A stretch of DNA of 55,000 bases from Mesostigma viride (Eukaryota > Streptophyta > Mesostigmatophyceae > Mesostigmatales > Mesostigmataceae), in assembly GCA_009746045.1 (NCBI GenBank), contig RPFO01000231.1:1-55000 (forward strand), in the 5' to 3' direction. The notes below the pieces were generated by a model. The model did not search any database. It had not been told where the DNA came from and saw only the letters and a list, made by a program, of their open reading frames with translations. Both the position numbers and the translations under genes were made by a program. Positions 9,947 to 35,900 of the stretch are shown one piece after another. Position 1 is the stretch's first letter, and the number at the start of each line of letters is the position of its first letter.

Positions 9947-11321
9947 ATGAGCAAACGCCTCTCGACGCAACGCAGCCTGGCGGCTGCGCTCGGCAATGAA
10001 AATACGCCTGCAGCTCCGGCTGCAGCTTCGCCCACCGGCCCAGAAGGCAGCGGCGCCACTAGCCAAGCTCTAGTGGTCGTCCAGCCCCCTACTGCGCCCG
10101 CCTCGCCAGCAGCGTCGCCCGAACCCAAGCTCAGTCGTCCTGACGGGCTTTTGGATGAGTATGACTTTGACGCCAGCCAGCCCGGCTATTTTGACAAGCT
10201 TACACACGATCGCATCCTGGCCCACGTGTTTTTCGGGACGCATGCCTCTCTTATAGAACTATGCAAGCAGCTTTCCCACCAAGGTCGCCTTGTCAATGCC
10301 TTCCTCCAGAGGCGTAATTTCGGCAAGGACGTCCTCAACGCCCGCCGCCCCCACCTCCAGCAATACGCCCTCTTTTCCCTCCTTGGACGCTCCATCGAGG
10401 AGCTTTGGCCCCCAAAGCCCCTCACCACCACCTTAACCGAATCCTCCATCCGCTCACTCCTCAAGGAGGCCCTCGAGCAGCACGTGGCCCCCATCGCTGC
10501 AGATGTGGCGGCCATGGGCAGCACGTTGGCTGCCGAGCTCCCCCTCCTCTCCACCATCTCCACCGCCACCTCCACTCTCCTCGCCTCCTCCACCGCCACC
10601 ACCCCCACCTCCGACGCCATCACCGCCCAGCTCCGTGACATCGACCAGCGTAGTTAAGGACAACGCCATCGCAGTCGAGGTTCTGCAGAACACCGCAGGC
10701 CTCACCGCCCAGGCGGTGAAGGACATTGCCGCCAAGCCAGCCCCTGCTGGCCTGGCCGGCGATGCTCCTCCCATCACCACTTGGGCGGACATGCAGCACG
10801 CCACCTCCACCACCTCCGCCGTCGCAGCACAGCTCCAGCAGCAGACGCTCGACCTCCGCGAGGAGGCCGAGCTCGCCAAGCGCAGCCTCAACGCCATACT
10901 CAAGAACTTCGACATGGAAGAAGGTGAGAATTCCGAGAAGCTTGCACGTGCGTTCGAGAGCAAAATCCTTGCACGCATGGGCCTTCTTGGTGAGATCAAG
11001 CTGACCGCCCACCGCCTCCCCCGCGCGCAGGGTAAGGCAGGGGCGCCTCCGCTTCTTCTCATCTTTGAGAGCCCAGCGGACAAGATTTCGTTTCTCAGAC
11101 GCCGCAAGCGGCTCGAGAAGACTCACTTCACCGTGGACGACGACTTGACCCTGGCACAGCAACAACGGCGACGGGAGCTATGGCCGACCTACCTCCAGCT
11201 CCGGCAGACCAAGGCGGGCCAGCCGGTGTACTGGAAGGGGGCCGCCATCTACGTCGGCCACAAGCCCTGGCACGCGACCCCCTCGACCACCGCGGCCCCA
11301 GCAACTCCAGCCCCAGCCTAG
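9947..11321 (+). pseudogene. LINE ORF1-like protein, one frameshift, no ORF2 following
   Basis: The first frame (9947-10657) starts with ATG and encodes an Ala/Pro-rich head, then a helical region. It stops just after the LRDIDQR segment. The next frame continues it (VVKDNAIAVEV onward) to 11321, so a single-base shift near 10648-10655 splits a protein of about 455 residues. The middle looks coiled-coil (LQQQTLDLREEAELAKRSL). The C-terminal part, with KISFLRRRKRL, the DDDLTLAQQQRRRELW segment and QPVYWKGAAIYVG, follows the layout of LINE ORF1 RNA-binding C-terminal domains. Known ORF1 proteins bind element RNA and assist reverse transcription. No reverse transcriptase follows: after 11321 come only about 100 nt and the tail insertion at 11427-11491. 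A related C-terminal piece lies at about 33000-33155. Confidence 0.65.
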
Positions 11322-11426
11322 GGGAATACAGCAGCAGTAGTGTAGAATAGTTAGACAGTGGCCTTGTACATGCCCGCCTACTACAGGCACTATACCAGCT
11401 GAGGCCTAGCCTTTTTAGTCATGTAC

Positions 11427-11491
11427 ATGTGTGCCTATGATGAGCCTATTAATTAATTAATTAATTAATTAATGTGTGCCTATGATGAGCC
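11427..11491. mobile_element. Tail-only LINE insertion with 20-bp target duplication
   Basis: ATGTGTGCCTATGATGAGCC occurs at 11427-11446 and again at 11472-11491. Between them lies only the 25-nt AATT-type repeat at 11447-11471. This is what an extremely 5'-truncated LINE insertion, reduced to the terminal simple repeat, would look like. It identifies the AATT tract as the LINE tail and about 20 bp as its target duplication length. Confidence 0.8.
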
Positions 11492-11734
11492 ACCCTCCAG
11501 ATGATGCCTAGCTTTATTTAATTATGCAGTGCCCATGCAGGGAGTCCCTCCCTGCTGAGAAGCCATGCCCTAGCTCTCGTATAGCCATGATTTCTGGATT
11601 CTCCCGATTTCTGGCCTGCGCTGGTTGTCTCCTTGATGATGATCTTCCCCCACCTGGCATGCTCCCCCTTAACTGGGCATAGCGTGATAGACCATGAGGG
11701 TGCAGGTGCCCTGGTGCACCTAGAGCTAGCAAAA

Positions 11735-12716
11735 AAAAATTAAATTAAATTATAACATGCCTCCGTGGGGAGGTCATGTAGCACATATTCCATGATGGAT
11801 GGGGTGGAGGAAGCCGCGTGATCGAACTATACTAACGCTAGGCTATCTAGAAAATCCTAACTACACTACTCATCAAAACGCCTCCTCCGCTTGGGGGGAG
11901 GTGGCTTGCCCACAGGGTCGGGCGTGTGCGCCTTGACAATCTTCTTCCACCGCGTCTTGTCCTGCATGACAGTCCAAAGACGGGAGAGAGAGTGTATGCG
12001 GTGCTCAAACTGGGCTGGGACCACTAGGTCGTCCAGCAACATCTGAACGTAGTTGGTGACAGGTTTCCCTACCCTTTTGGGAATGTCCGCGGGGCCAGGC
12101 CAGGTCAGAATATGCCGCCCTGGCTGGCCAAGCCGCTGGGGGCCGGCCAGACCAAGGGTGGTGTCGACCTGGCTAGTGCGGGCAAGGTGTCCTACAAATG
12201 CTATCCTACGCTGCCTAATCTCGTCCGAAACACGAGGCATGCCATGATACAAAGACTCTGATGACGGACGCTCGGAAAAACCTACGTTAAGGACCTGCCG
12301 GAGCATCCTGTAAACTGTGCTGTCGAGCCGAGCTGCCAGTTTGGGTGGGAGGGTCCACGCCTCGGCGCCATACGTGAGCACCGTGAGGACGAGGACCTTG
12401 AAGAGCATGCGTTTGCGGTGCCCGTCCAGGCCCTTCGAGCGCCAGTAAGGTGTGAGCGAACGGAGCTTGGCCCAGGCGAGGGCGATGCGGGTGTCCACAT
12501 CGTCGTCGGTGTCAGGAAGCCAGCTCCCCAACAGCTTGAAGCGGTCGCGGAACGGGACCTCCGTCCCGTCGAGCAGGCGCGGCAGCGGTGGTTTACTGGA
12601 GGCCCCTATCACCATCGCCTCAGTCTTGACACTAATCTCCAACCCCACCGCCCGCGCCTCCAGGCCCAGGCAGTCCAGCCAGGTCTGAATGTGCTCGGGG
12701 CGCTCGATGAGGAGCT
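11735..12716 (-). pseudogene. LINE family-2 ORF2 C-terminal fragment with 3' UTR
   Basis: The frame on the minus strand begins mid-protein near 12716 (PEHIQTWLDCLGLEARAVGLEIS) and ends with TGA at 11866. Recognisable blocks: RFKLLGSWLPDTDDDVDTRI (thumb), LTYGAEAWTL, YRMLRQVL, GHLARTSQVDTT, QPGRHILTW and a basic tail (KRRRR). The catalytic palm is missing, so the copy is 5'-truncated. The 3' UTR (11735-11865) carries the CTCCGTGGGGAGG block and ends in a TTAAATT-rich tail. The frame is otherwise open, so this insertion is relatively young. Confidence 0.85.
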
Positions 12717-12719
12717 AGC

Positions 12720-12830
12720 AAGGGTAGCTTACATTCCCACCCTTGCATGAAGTAGCCTAGAATGTATTAAAAGCCATATGCCCCATTCTCAGGGATATGT
12801 GCTACATTTACTGCCAACGGAGTGATGTTG
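12720..12830 (+). mobile_element. LINE family-2-like 3' end in plus orientation
   Basis: Its reverse complement (CACATATCCCTGAGAATGGG, then a TACATTCTAGGC block) matches 32345-32440. Its 3' end runs into the AATT tract at 12831, so it points right. Confidence 0.55.
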
Positions 12831-12883
12831 ATAATTAATTAATTAATTAATTAATTAATTAATTAATTAATTAATTAATTAAT
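12831..12883. repeat. (AATT)n tract, 53 nt, shared by two LINE tails
   Basis: This is the longest pure AATT tract in the window. A plus-strand LINE end meets it on the left and a minus-strand LINE end (hairpin at 12887-12905) on the right, so two tails are joined tail to tail. Confidence 0.85.
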
Positions 12884-13337
12884 CGACACGTGACTGCGTC
12901 ACGTGAGCATAAGTCCTCAGTGGGAGGGGAACATGGGATGGAATGGATGGTATAAGCTATCTAGGTCCTAGTTACAGGGTTGTGGGCACCACGGCCCGAA
13001 TCGCTATGAATGCCATACGCGGTCACACGCGGAGCCCCCACAGACTTGGGGGTGGTCTCCTTCATCACTACTTGCCATCTATCCTTGCGTACCATCTGCT
13101 TCCATATTACAGACAAACCAGGAGGCTGCCCGGGTGTGAGCCCGTCACGTCTAGTGTAGCACATGTCCATGCCGAGTCTATCACGAAAAGTCCACGTGTG
13201 GCGGCCCTGCCGCGTGCGGCCTGGGGCACGCCAGGTGAGGACATATCGCCCAGGCTGGGCGGGCTTGGTGCCAGCTAGTCTATCTGATGTATCTACCTGA
13301 TCTCTGCGGGCCAGGTGCCAGGCTAGGCCCAGGCGCC
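12884..13337 (-). mobile_element. LINE 3' fragment, copy 3
   Basis: It has the hairpin CACGTGACTGCGTCACGTG at 12887-12905 and a body nearly identical to copy 1 (110-640). Remnants of ORF2, including GLTPGQPPGLSVIW and QPGRYVLTW, can be read on the minus strand with shifts. It is 5'-truncated after the GGCCCAGGCGCCAGT stretch at about 13337. Confidence 0.8.
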
Positions 13338-14443
13338 AGTGCCTAATAGATAATCATAGATCGATGGGGTTTTCGATAATTTATAATTAGATTGATCATC
13401 ATGTAAAGCGCCACCCACCCTACACCCACGAGCTTGACAACAGCCAGGCAGCTTCGGTCTGGTACTCACAAACTCCACAGTAACAAACTAGCAATAGCAT
13501 AACCGCTTCGGTCTCATTAGATCCGTTCAGCTGCATGCTCCTTTCCAATGCAGTGGGCACACCAATGAAGTGCTAAATGTCAAATAATTTATTTCATCAA
13601 ATGTGCACCCACTGGCTCGCCATGAGTGGGCCAGTAAGGGAAAAAAACTGTCATACAATCATGAATATACGTGAGAGCTGGTGTTGCTGGAAGCGGACAA
13701 GCAACTTCCTACGGTAAGCCAGGTAACTTCTCAGACATGCCCCCTGCAGACTTGGCATTTCAGGGCACGCCGTCATCCGACCTGTGCTATCCATCGCTCT
13801 CTAGTGAAACTATGGGGCAGGAACCTCACAGCTAGAAAAGTATAGACCGATAAACAAGGTTCCAATGTGCGATCGTGGCAGCACCTCAATACCTCGCGCC
13901 TTCTCGTGGCACCTTCAAACCACAGGCTTCAACCCAAGAGGGCCTCAACCTGCTGACGTCTACCCAGAGACAGCGCCACGAAAACAGCTCCGTGCTACCG
14001 CGCCCGCACACGCAAAAAAAACATCCAAGTCCACCGGTCTCCACCCGCCATCGCCATGAGGAGCCAGCCGCGCCGTTGAGGACCCACGAGGGACGACCGC
14101 GACCCTGTCAGCATGCCCTCCCCCCCCTGGACTAGCACACTCGACATGGCACCCACCCACCACCCACCGAACCCGCGCGGTACCGAGGGGTCGCCACTCC
14201 TTGGCAACCAGCAACCCTCCCCCCACGGGCCGGTATAATAAGCTACAAGGTGGTCACAATCCAGACTTCCCGGAGCACCTTCCGCAGACCTCGAGACGAC
14301 CTTGATCCGAGACCACAGAGAAAGTGGTCACTTAATCACGGTCGCAAATGCCCGGTAAGGGTGGTCATCGTGAAAGGTGGTCACTGTAGAGTGGTCACTA
14401 TAGGGTGGTCGTGCATCCCACGTGGGCGTCCCCAACAGCGGCT
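13338..14443 (-). other. Thioredoxin reductase 3' flank and probable 3' UTR
   Basis: On the minus strand it directly follows the TAA at 14444-14446. It must contain the SECIS element needed to read the in-frame TGA as selenocysteine, but I could not identify one with the full core and apical-loop pattern. Within 14246-14410 the motif TGACCAC recurs about five times, each with a different flank. A weak hairpin lies at 14189-14257. No polyadenylation site was found. Confidence 0.5.
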
Positions 14444-29905
<15,462 letters not shown>

Positions 29906-29963
29906 ATAATACTGCGTCACGTGAGCATAAGTCCTCAGTGGGAGGGGAACATGGGACGGAATG
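29906..29963 (-). mobile_element. LINE 3' end, very short copy
   Basis: An AATTAATAAT tail and half a hairpin (ACTGCGTCACGTGAGCATAA) are followed by the shared body up to GGACGGAATGGA. It stops exactly where the next tail begins (29964). Confidence 0.75.
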
Positions 29964-30273
29964 GATTAATTAATTAATTAATTAATTAATTAATAGACAC
30001 GTGACTGCGTCACGTGAGCATAAGTCCTCAGTGGGAGGGGAACATGGGATGGAATGGATGGTGTAAGCTATCTAGGTCCTAGTTACAGGGGTGTGGGCAC
30101 CGCGGCCCGAATCGAGCTATGAATGCCATACGCAGTCACACGCGGAGCCCCCACAGACTTAGGGGTGGTCTCCTTCATCACTACTTGCCATCTATCCTTG
30201 CGTACCATCTGCCTCCATATTATAATAGACAAACTAGGAGGCTGCCCTGGTGTGAGCCGGTCACGTCTAGTGT
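29964..30273 (-). mobile_element. LINE 3' fragment, copy 4 (left part, interrupted)
   Basis: It has an AATT tail at 29964-29994, the hairpin at 29998-30016 and a body as in copies 1 and 3 up to GTCTAGTGT. The LINE resumes at 32042 with GTGTAGCACATGTCCATGCC, so the intervening sequence is an insertion. Confidence 0.85.
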
Positions 30274-32041
30274 TGTCTAATCACCAAGAAAATGTCCTCA
30301 AATGAGGACATTTTCTAGCATGGATACCATTTGCAATCCAAAACCATCCATGGGTACGGCATGGAACCATGTTCATTTATGATATGTTCAAGAGTTGCAA
30401 TGCTTAATTAACATCCATGAAATATGCTCATTGTATAATTGTTTACGATTTATGAATGCAGGGGGGTCGCTACGCGAGTGACCAAATAGCACTCAAGTCA
30501 ACAATATGCCAAGAAAGAAGGTGCATGGCCAGGTCATGGCTGGTCCTGAAAATGCACCCAGGGTGCCCACAACATGTCTATGTTACACCCTCGCAGTCCT
30601 AGACCCTGCAGCCTGCCCAGGGGGGGGCACAAAATGTAAAAGGCAGCCAGGGACCATGGTGCAGGCCAAACAGCAGGTGTAAAGCTAGCTCAGTCCAAAG
30701 AGTGAAATATGATGCAAATACTTGCCAAGGTTAGGTCCATGATCGTTAGTAGAGGCTCGGCTGCCACCACGGTGCTAAACCATCATGTTGAACCCTTACG
30801 TTATATATGAAACATATGCTGCAAAGAGGCACAAGTTGTAACACAAGCACAATGTAAAAATGACAAGCTCAAGTTTCTGAGCCAGTCTTGATCACTTGGA
30901 CATGAGTTGAAGCATTAGAAACATATGGGCAACATACCAGCAAGCCTTGAAAAACTTCTCAGCAACAAGGCAGTATGTGTGTTGACTCAAACTAGCACAT
31001 CGCAATAAAGCACAGCGACTTCTACTTGCTGTTGTTTTGATAATGCAAGGCCGTTTACCTTTTCAGTGACGCAACGGGAAAAGAAAGTACCGCCCAGCAA
31101 ACTTCCGTTATCCCACGGACATAAACGTAATCAAAACCACGAAGTTGGGCATTGAAAGCAACCGGAATTATCACGTCTGCGGGAGTTATAGGTTACAATC
31201 CGCTTAACATGCTTACTTAGAACGATGCGGTTGAGAATGACAGTCGGATCCCTGTTCTTTACGTGCGCCCAGGCCGCCAGCTGCGCGGGCCAGCTCAAGA
31301 AATATATATTAAAGGACGGTGACGCGTGGGAAGCACCAAGCCTTGCGGCAAAAGAAAAATATGGCTCGCGCTCGCCCTGGTTTTCGCCAGGCGCGACTGC
31401 GACATCACGACGAAAAAATAGAGACTCTTTGACGCATGCAACTGCCCAGGTCCCTCTTCTCCCCATGTCGCCCATAAGCCCAGAAGCGTACCATAACCCA
31501 TACTCGCGATATCCGCAGCGCCTGGGCGGAAAAAGAAATTGTAAAACCGAACTGCGAATTGACCTATCATGCGATCTACGTAGCTCTTAGATTTAATTCT
31601 TCAACAATGCCAAAATCCGTTCATGAACAAAATTTTCGACATATACAAAGCACCTTTACGTGAAGAATAGCATCTTCGAAATCACTAGATGACGATCTAA
31701 AATGCTGTCTTCGTCCGGGGCAAAATAATGCCCTATAACATTCAGGCAAGCCTCGGAACTGGCACGACCCCATAGCCGCCACTCGACATTAAACACTCGA
31801 TTGCATTGCGATGTTCTTGCTATTGTAGGTACTTTTCGTCGCCTCATATTTTCCAGGTATATACGGTCGACCCCTGTCGACCCCAGGGGCTTGGCGCGCT
31901 CAGTACCTATCCCAGTTTCGCGCCAAAACCCACCAAGTGACCCTAGGACCAAATTTGGCGCCAAAACCCCCTGACCCCCCTGACCCCCCCCGTCTCAAAC
32001 GAGGACTATGTCCTCAAATGAGGACATTTGGTTTTTGGACA
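30274..32041. mobile_element. TGTC-ended DNA transposon A, nested in LINE copy 4
   Basis: This 1768-nt element begins TGTCTAATCACC and ends GGTTTTTGGACA. It is flanked by GTGT (30270-30273 and 32042-32045), a 4-bp target duplication (5 bp if a shared A is counted). Both ends carry a subterminal palindrome, ATGTCCTCAAATGAGGACAT. On the left it is a 14-bp perfect inverted repeat with a 2-nt spacer. No transposase is recognised; the open frames at 31131-31475 and 31656-31964 (minus) have no known domain. It is probably non-autonomous. The insertion site is certain because uninterrupted LINE copies exist. Confidence 0.8.
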
Positions 32042-32073
32042 GTGTAGCACATGTCCATGCCGAGTCTATCACG
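32042..32073 (-). mobile_element. LINE 3' fragment, copy 4 (right part)
   Basis: GTGTAGCACATGTCCATGCC and the following GAGTCTATCACGA continue copy 4 beyond transposon A. The copy is 5'-truncated here. Confidence 0.8.
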
Positions 32074-32304
32074 AGTTGTCTCACATGCATGTCACACATG
32101 CAGCATTTAAAAATCAGTGCGAGGAATGGAACGTAAATCTTTTATGCGCTCCCTTAGGCCACACTCATCATCCTGCACTTGATCTCCTATGATGAGAAAT
32201 GTCGAGCGCCCTCATACAGCCGCCCCCCAAGCAAGCCCCGGCCCCCCCCCCAGGCGGAAGGGGCGCTTTGCTCAGTGAGTAGAGTAGCTAGGATTTTGTA
32301 TATT
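32074..32304. other. Unassigned spacer
   Basis: Nothing recognisable. A C-rich stretch lies at 32220-32252. Confidence 0.35.
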
Positions 32305-32450
32305 AGATTAGATAAGATTAAATTAATTTAACTAATAATTAAGAACATACCTCCTTGATACCTCCGTGGGGAGGGTATGCAACACATATCCCTGAGAAGG
32401 GGCGTATGGTTTTCAATACATTCTAGGCGACAACGTGCATGTGGTTGGTG
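32305..32450 (-). mobile_element. LINE family-2-like 3' end
   Basis: A TTAAATTAATTTAACTAATT-type tail precedes ACCTCCGTGGGGAGGG, then CACATATCCCTGAGAAGGGG. It matches the 12720-12830 copy in reverse. Confidence 0.55.
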
Positions 32451-32864
32451 TAAACTGCCACCTACTCGGGGTGCACAATTGCGATGCACCTGCACCACCA
32501 TGTATTCCAGCAGCTGTGCAAAGTTGCGGACATGGGGTGGAAGATGATCATGGCTAGGCAATGGCTTGAGCATGATGGCGTCTCAGCAGAGAGTGGCTCT
32601 CTGCATGGGCAAAGCATGGCTGACTCAGCGCTGCCCCATGATCCAGAGCCCACAGATAGGCTTGGAACACAAATTAGAGGCGCCGGTTTGGGAGAATATA
32701 AAGGCATCTCCCGGAGCCTGAGGGGTTTTAGGGGCATTCCCAGGGTTAGATTAGAGTAAGCTTAGCTAGTTTTTCATGGCTCCGCTCACCCCCACCCACC
32801 AGCAACGGAATACGCGATACATGATCTCCAAATTAACAGAGTCGTGCTATATAATTTAATCATA

Positions 32865-32960
32865 CAGCCGGATGCTATTAATGAATTAATTAGACGCGTG
32901 CTCCCGTTGGGGAGTCACGGAGCATTAACGCCGATGGATGGATGGATGGATAGGGACACA
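32865..32960 (-). mobile_element. LINE 3' end of a third type
   Basis: A TATTAATGAATTAATTA tail is followed by GACGCGTGCTCCCGTTGGGG and AGTCACGGAGCA. The same junction occurs at 37055-37100, which defines another 3' end family. A GATG microsatellite follows. Confidence 0.5.
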
Positions 32961-32999
32961 CAATTCTACCGGTCTAATCTATCTACAACATCAAGCCAA

Positions 33000-33160
33000 A
33001 TCTAGATATTCTATCAAGCCAGCTTCTATTCCGACTACATGATCCGCCACAAGACCAACCCCGAGAAGCCCCAAGTGTACTGGCGGGGCGGGGACCTTAA
33101 TTTATGTCAACAAGAAACTGTGGAAGCCCCCCCGGGCTCCCCCGGGATAGAGCACTCAAG
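33000..33160 (+). pseudogene. LINE ORF1 C-terminal fragment
   Basis: It reads DYMIRHKTNPEKPQVYWRGG and then, after a one-base shift, LIYVNKKLWKPP and a stop. This matches LRQTKAGQPVYWKG and AIYVGHKPW at the end of the ORF1 at 9947-11321. Again no ORF2 follows. Confidence 0.6.
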
Positions 33161-33349
33161 CTAGTTGCATGTCTAGATGGGGGCAATCGATTATGGGATA
33201 GCTTAGGCATTACAGTTCTCACTTGAAATGATATAAGCGCACAGCGTTATATAGTACCTTCAGTTAGCTCTGGCACCTTGTGGTCATCAGCTTGCGCCTT
33301 AGCCGACGTACGTCTTGAGCCGGCCGCCTCACCAGCTTTGTAGCATAAG

Positions 33350-33585
33350 CTATGCGTCAGCCAACCTATGGTATTGCACTGGTTGTATTGCACCCACAGT
33401 GTTGCGCCCCGGCATGCACCGGCCATGCTGTGGAGAGAGCGCGCTCTGTGGCCTGCCCACTTGCGGCAGTGAGAGAAGCTAGGGCGCCCTCCCTCCTTCC
33501 CGCTGTGTATATAGGGTTGAAGGTTCCTTTACTCTGTCTCAGTGGCACCCACGTGACGCAGTCACGTGCTTATTAATTAATTAAC
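33350..33585 (+). mobile_element. LINE 3' end, plus orientation
   Basis: It ends with GGCACC, the hairpin CACGTGACGCAGTCACGTG (33550-33568) and the tail TTATTAATTAATTAAC. It is the mirror image of the copy at 5108-5145. Confidence 0.7.
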
Positions 33586-33770
33586 TCTACAAGGCGGGGG
33601 GGCTCCGCCCCCCCCGACCCCCCTGGTGTCCCGGGGTTGGACCCGGCAGGGAGGCTAGAGCACGGTGGTGAAGCTAGCCGAGACCGGCGTACAGTGCATG
33701 GCGGCGAGGGACGCGAACAGATAGGAAAACATGGCTATGACCCAAAAACAACTAAAAGCTTGCGTCCAAC
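33586..33770. other. Unassigned spacer with GC-rich hairpin
   Basis: A hairpin with arms GGGGGG and CCCCCC and the loop CTCCG lies at about 33597-33614. No gene is seen. Confidence 0.4.
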
Positions 33771-33774
33771 TCAC

Positions 33775-35548
33775 TGTCCATCTTCCCAGTAAAAGTCCTA
33801 AATTTAGGACCAAGTGGAATTAAAAAATATATATGCAAACATTAAAATTTGACCCTGGCATTCGTGCCCATGACAGATAACACACTTTTTTAGTTTCTAT
33901 CAAAAACCTGGGGTCAAATAATTACATTTAGTGCATGAATGGGCCCTGCCACCTGCCAGACCTCAAAGCGCGAATTTGGCCAAAATGTGGGTTTTAGGAC
34001 CATTAGGACCAATTATTGTCAACGCATGACCATGCTATCCACACGGTCCCTTGAGCATCTTACAAGCGCTAGGGGACCCTACGAGGCCTTGGGATGGCGG
34101 GGCAGCGTATAACAAGGCCATACCCTGCTGTGGCTGCCTCTATATATACGCGTGATTAACGGTGTCACAGATGGTGCAGGTAATGCAATATAGGGTTGCA
34201 TGGTTGCTGAGGTTGCCCGGCTTGAACATGGCCCACCCCTTGCGGTAAACTTTCTCTAAGCATATGCCAAACCTTCTTTGACATCACGGACATGCTGGCC
34301 ACCACCCAGCGATGAAAAAACATTGCATTTGCATTGCAACTAACACATGAATGCAGCCAAATCAAGTTACAAAACAACGTTGTGCTAACATGCAACGCTT
34401 TGTGAGCGAATTCAGGGTGCATGTAACACGTAAACCATACTGTATATACTGTCTGAGAACACCCTGAACGACTGCAGGCCATAGGACCATGGTTTATAAC
34501 TAACACATGAGTAAAACTGCTCTTACGCATGTGTGTTTTAGCTGCAGCGGACGACGAAGATAGAGACGTAAAAAATTGTATGACGTAAACCAACTATGTG
34601 TGACAGTTATGTGCACAGAGAGCGTCCCCTCTTTTTAGGCATAGCTGGCTGACTCAAAACACCACGACAGCGTTGCCAGTTACACTCATGATCTAGGACA
34701 ACCCGGCACTTACCTGCTACTTACGTCGCCTCATTCCAGATGGTTGCAAAAAAGTCGCTGAAATCCGCAGCGAGGTCAGCTTTCCGAGAGCTGAGCGCAC
34801 CAAAGCTGGCCAACCGGTTCGACAATGATATAAACCACGCTTGTGCTGCGTTCTAGGTCCAAGAAATACCGAAAGTGAAGACCTATAAGGTGCGCTCGCT
34901 GCCCAGCCTGAACGTCCCTAAAACATGGTCGACAATGGAAATCGGGCAAGAATATCACGGCCCAGGCGCTCCCATGTCAAATACTCCGTTTCTAAACTCC
35001 AGACTATAATAAAAATCGTCCACAAAAATTTCCTGGCTTGATTCGCACCACCATTGCTAATACACTAACATGTTTGTGCCAAAATCGACCCTCCGCGAGC
35101 AGGCGATCTGCGACCCATTTGTGTTGTGCCGCTGTGATACAGCGCTACACATAAAAACTTGCGCAGAAAATATTCACAGCCTTTAAGCATAACTAACAAC
35201 CTTTCGTTTTTGCTACTGGGCGCCCGAAATGATAAACGCACGTGAAAACGCCGGCCACGATTGTCAGGTCGCCATATCCACCTCACTTCATTCCCGCACC
35301 CACTTTTTCGCTCCAAAATCGGTTATATTTTTGGTCGAGGTACCTACTTTCCCGCCATTATACCCGGTACCCGGGTACGGAATCCGGGTACCATGTGCCG
35401 GTACCACGGGTCGGGTACATCATGCCGGGTACGGTCCACATGGGGTACGGTCCATATAGTGACCCCCCCCCCCCGGTACCTCGGTTATAGTGACCACTAG
35501 GACGATTTAGGACAAAGTCCTAAATTTAGGACCGTGGGATGATTAACA
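33775..35548. mobile_element. TGTC-ended DNA transposon B
   Basis: This 1774-nt element begins TGTCCATCTTCCC and ends GATGATTAACA. It is flanked by TCAC (33771-33774 and 35549-35552). It has the same plan as transposon A: about 15-20 nt from each end lies a palindrome, here GTCCTAAATTTAGGAC. Size, terminal bases, duplication length and palindrome position agree between A and B although the palindrome sequence differs. No transposase is recognised. The right part is rich in GGTACC/GGGTAC repeats (35370-35480). Confidence 0.7.
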
Positions 35549-35550
35549 TC

Positions 35551-35900
35551 ACGAAACTCCTACTTCCAACACCCGGTTTTTAGTTCCAACACCTTTTTAT
35601 GAGTTGTGAACACCTGAAGGGCTATCAGATTTGCGCGCAAAGTTGCGCGCAAATTCGCCCCCCAGATTCACCACCCGAAACTCGCAAAGCGTCCTTAAGT
35701 GCACTCGAGCGTTACAGAGCTCATTGTGCAACTCACGAAACTCCTACTTCGAACACCCGGTTTTTAGTTCCAACACCTGTTTCTTAGTTGTGAACACCTG
35801 AAGGGGGCCGGCCCAAAATAGGCCACAGGATTCACCACCAAAAGCGTTACAAAACCACCCAAAGCGTCTGTAAGTGCACTCGAGCGTTACAAAAAAACAA
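35551..35900. repeat. Imperfect tandem duplication, about 180 nt x 2
   Basis: Two units start with ACGAAACTCCTACTT, carry AACACCCGGTTTTTAGTTCC and end with TAAGTGCACTCGAGCGTTAC. The first begins at the right end of transposon B. Confidence 0.8.

Noticed and set aside
14189-14257. Candidate SECIS hairpin
   Set aside because: It has opposing UGA and CGA and two four-base stems, but a bulge, an overlong apical loop and no AA motif; too weak to call.
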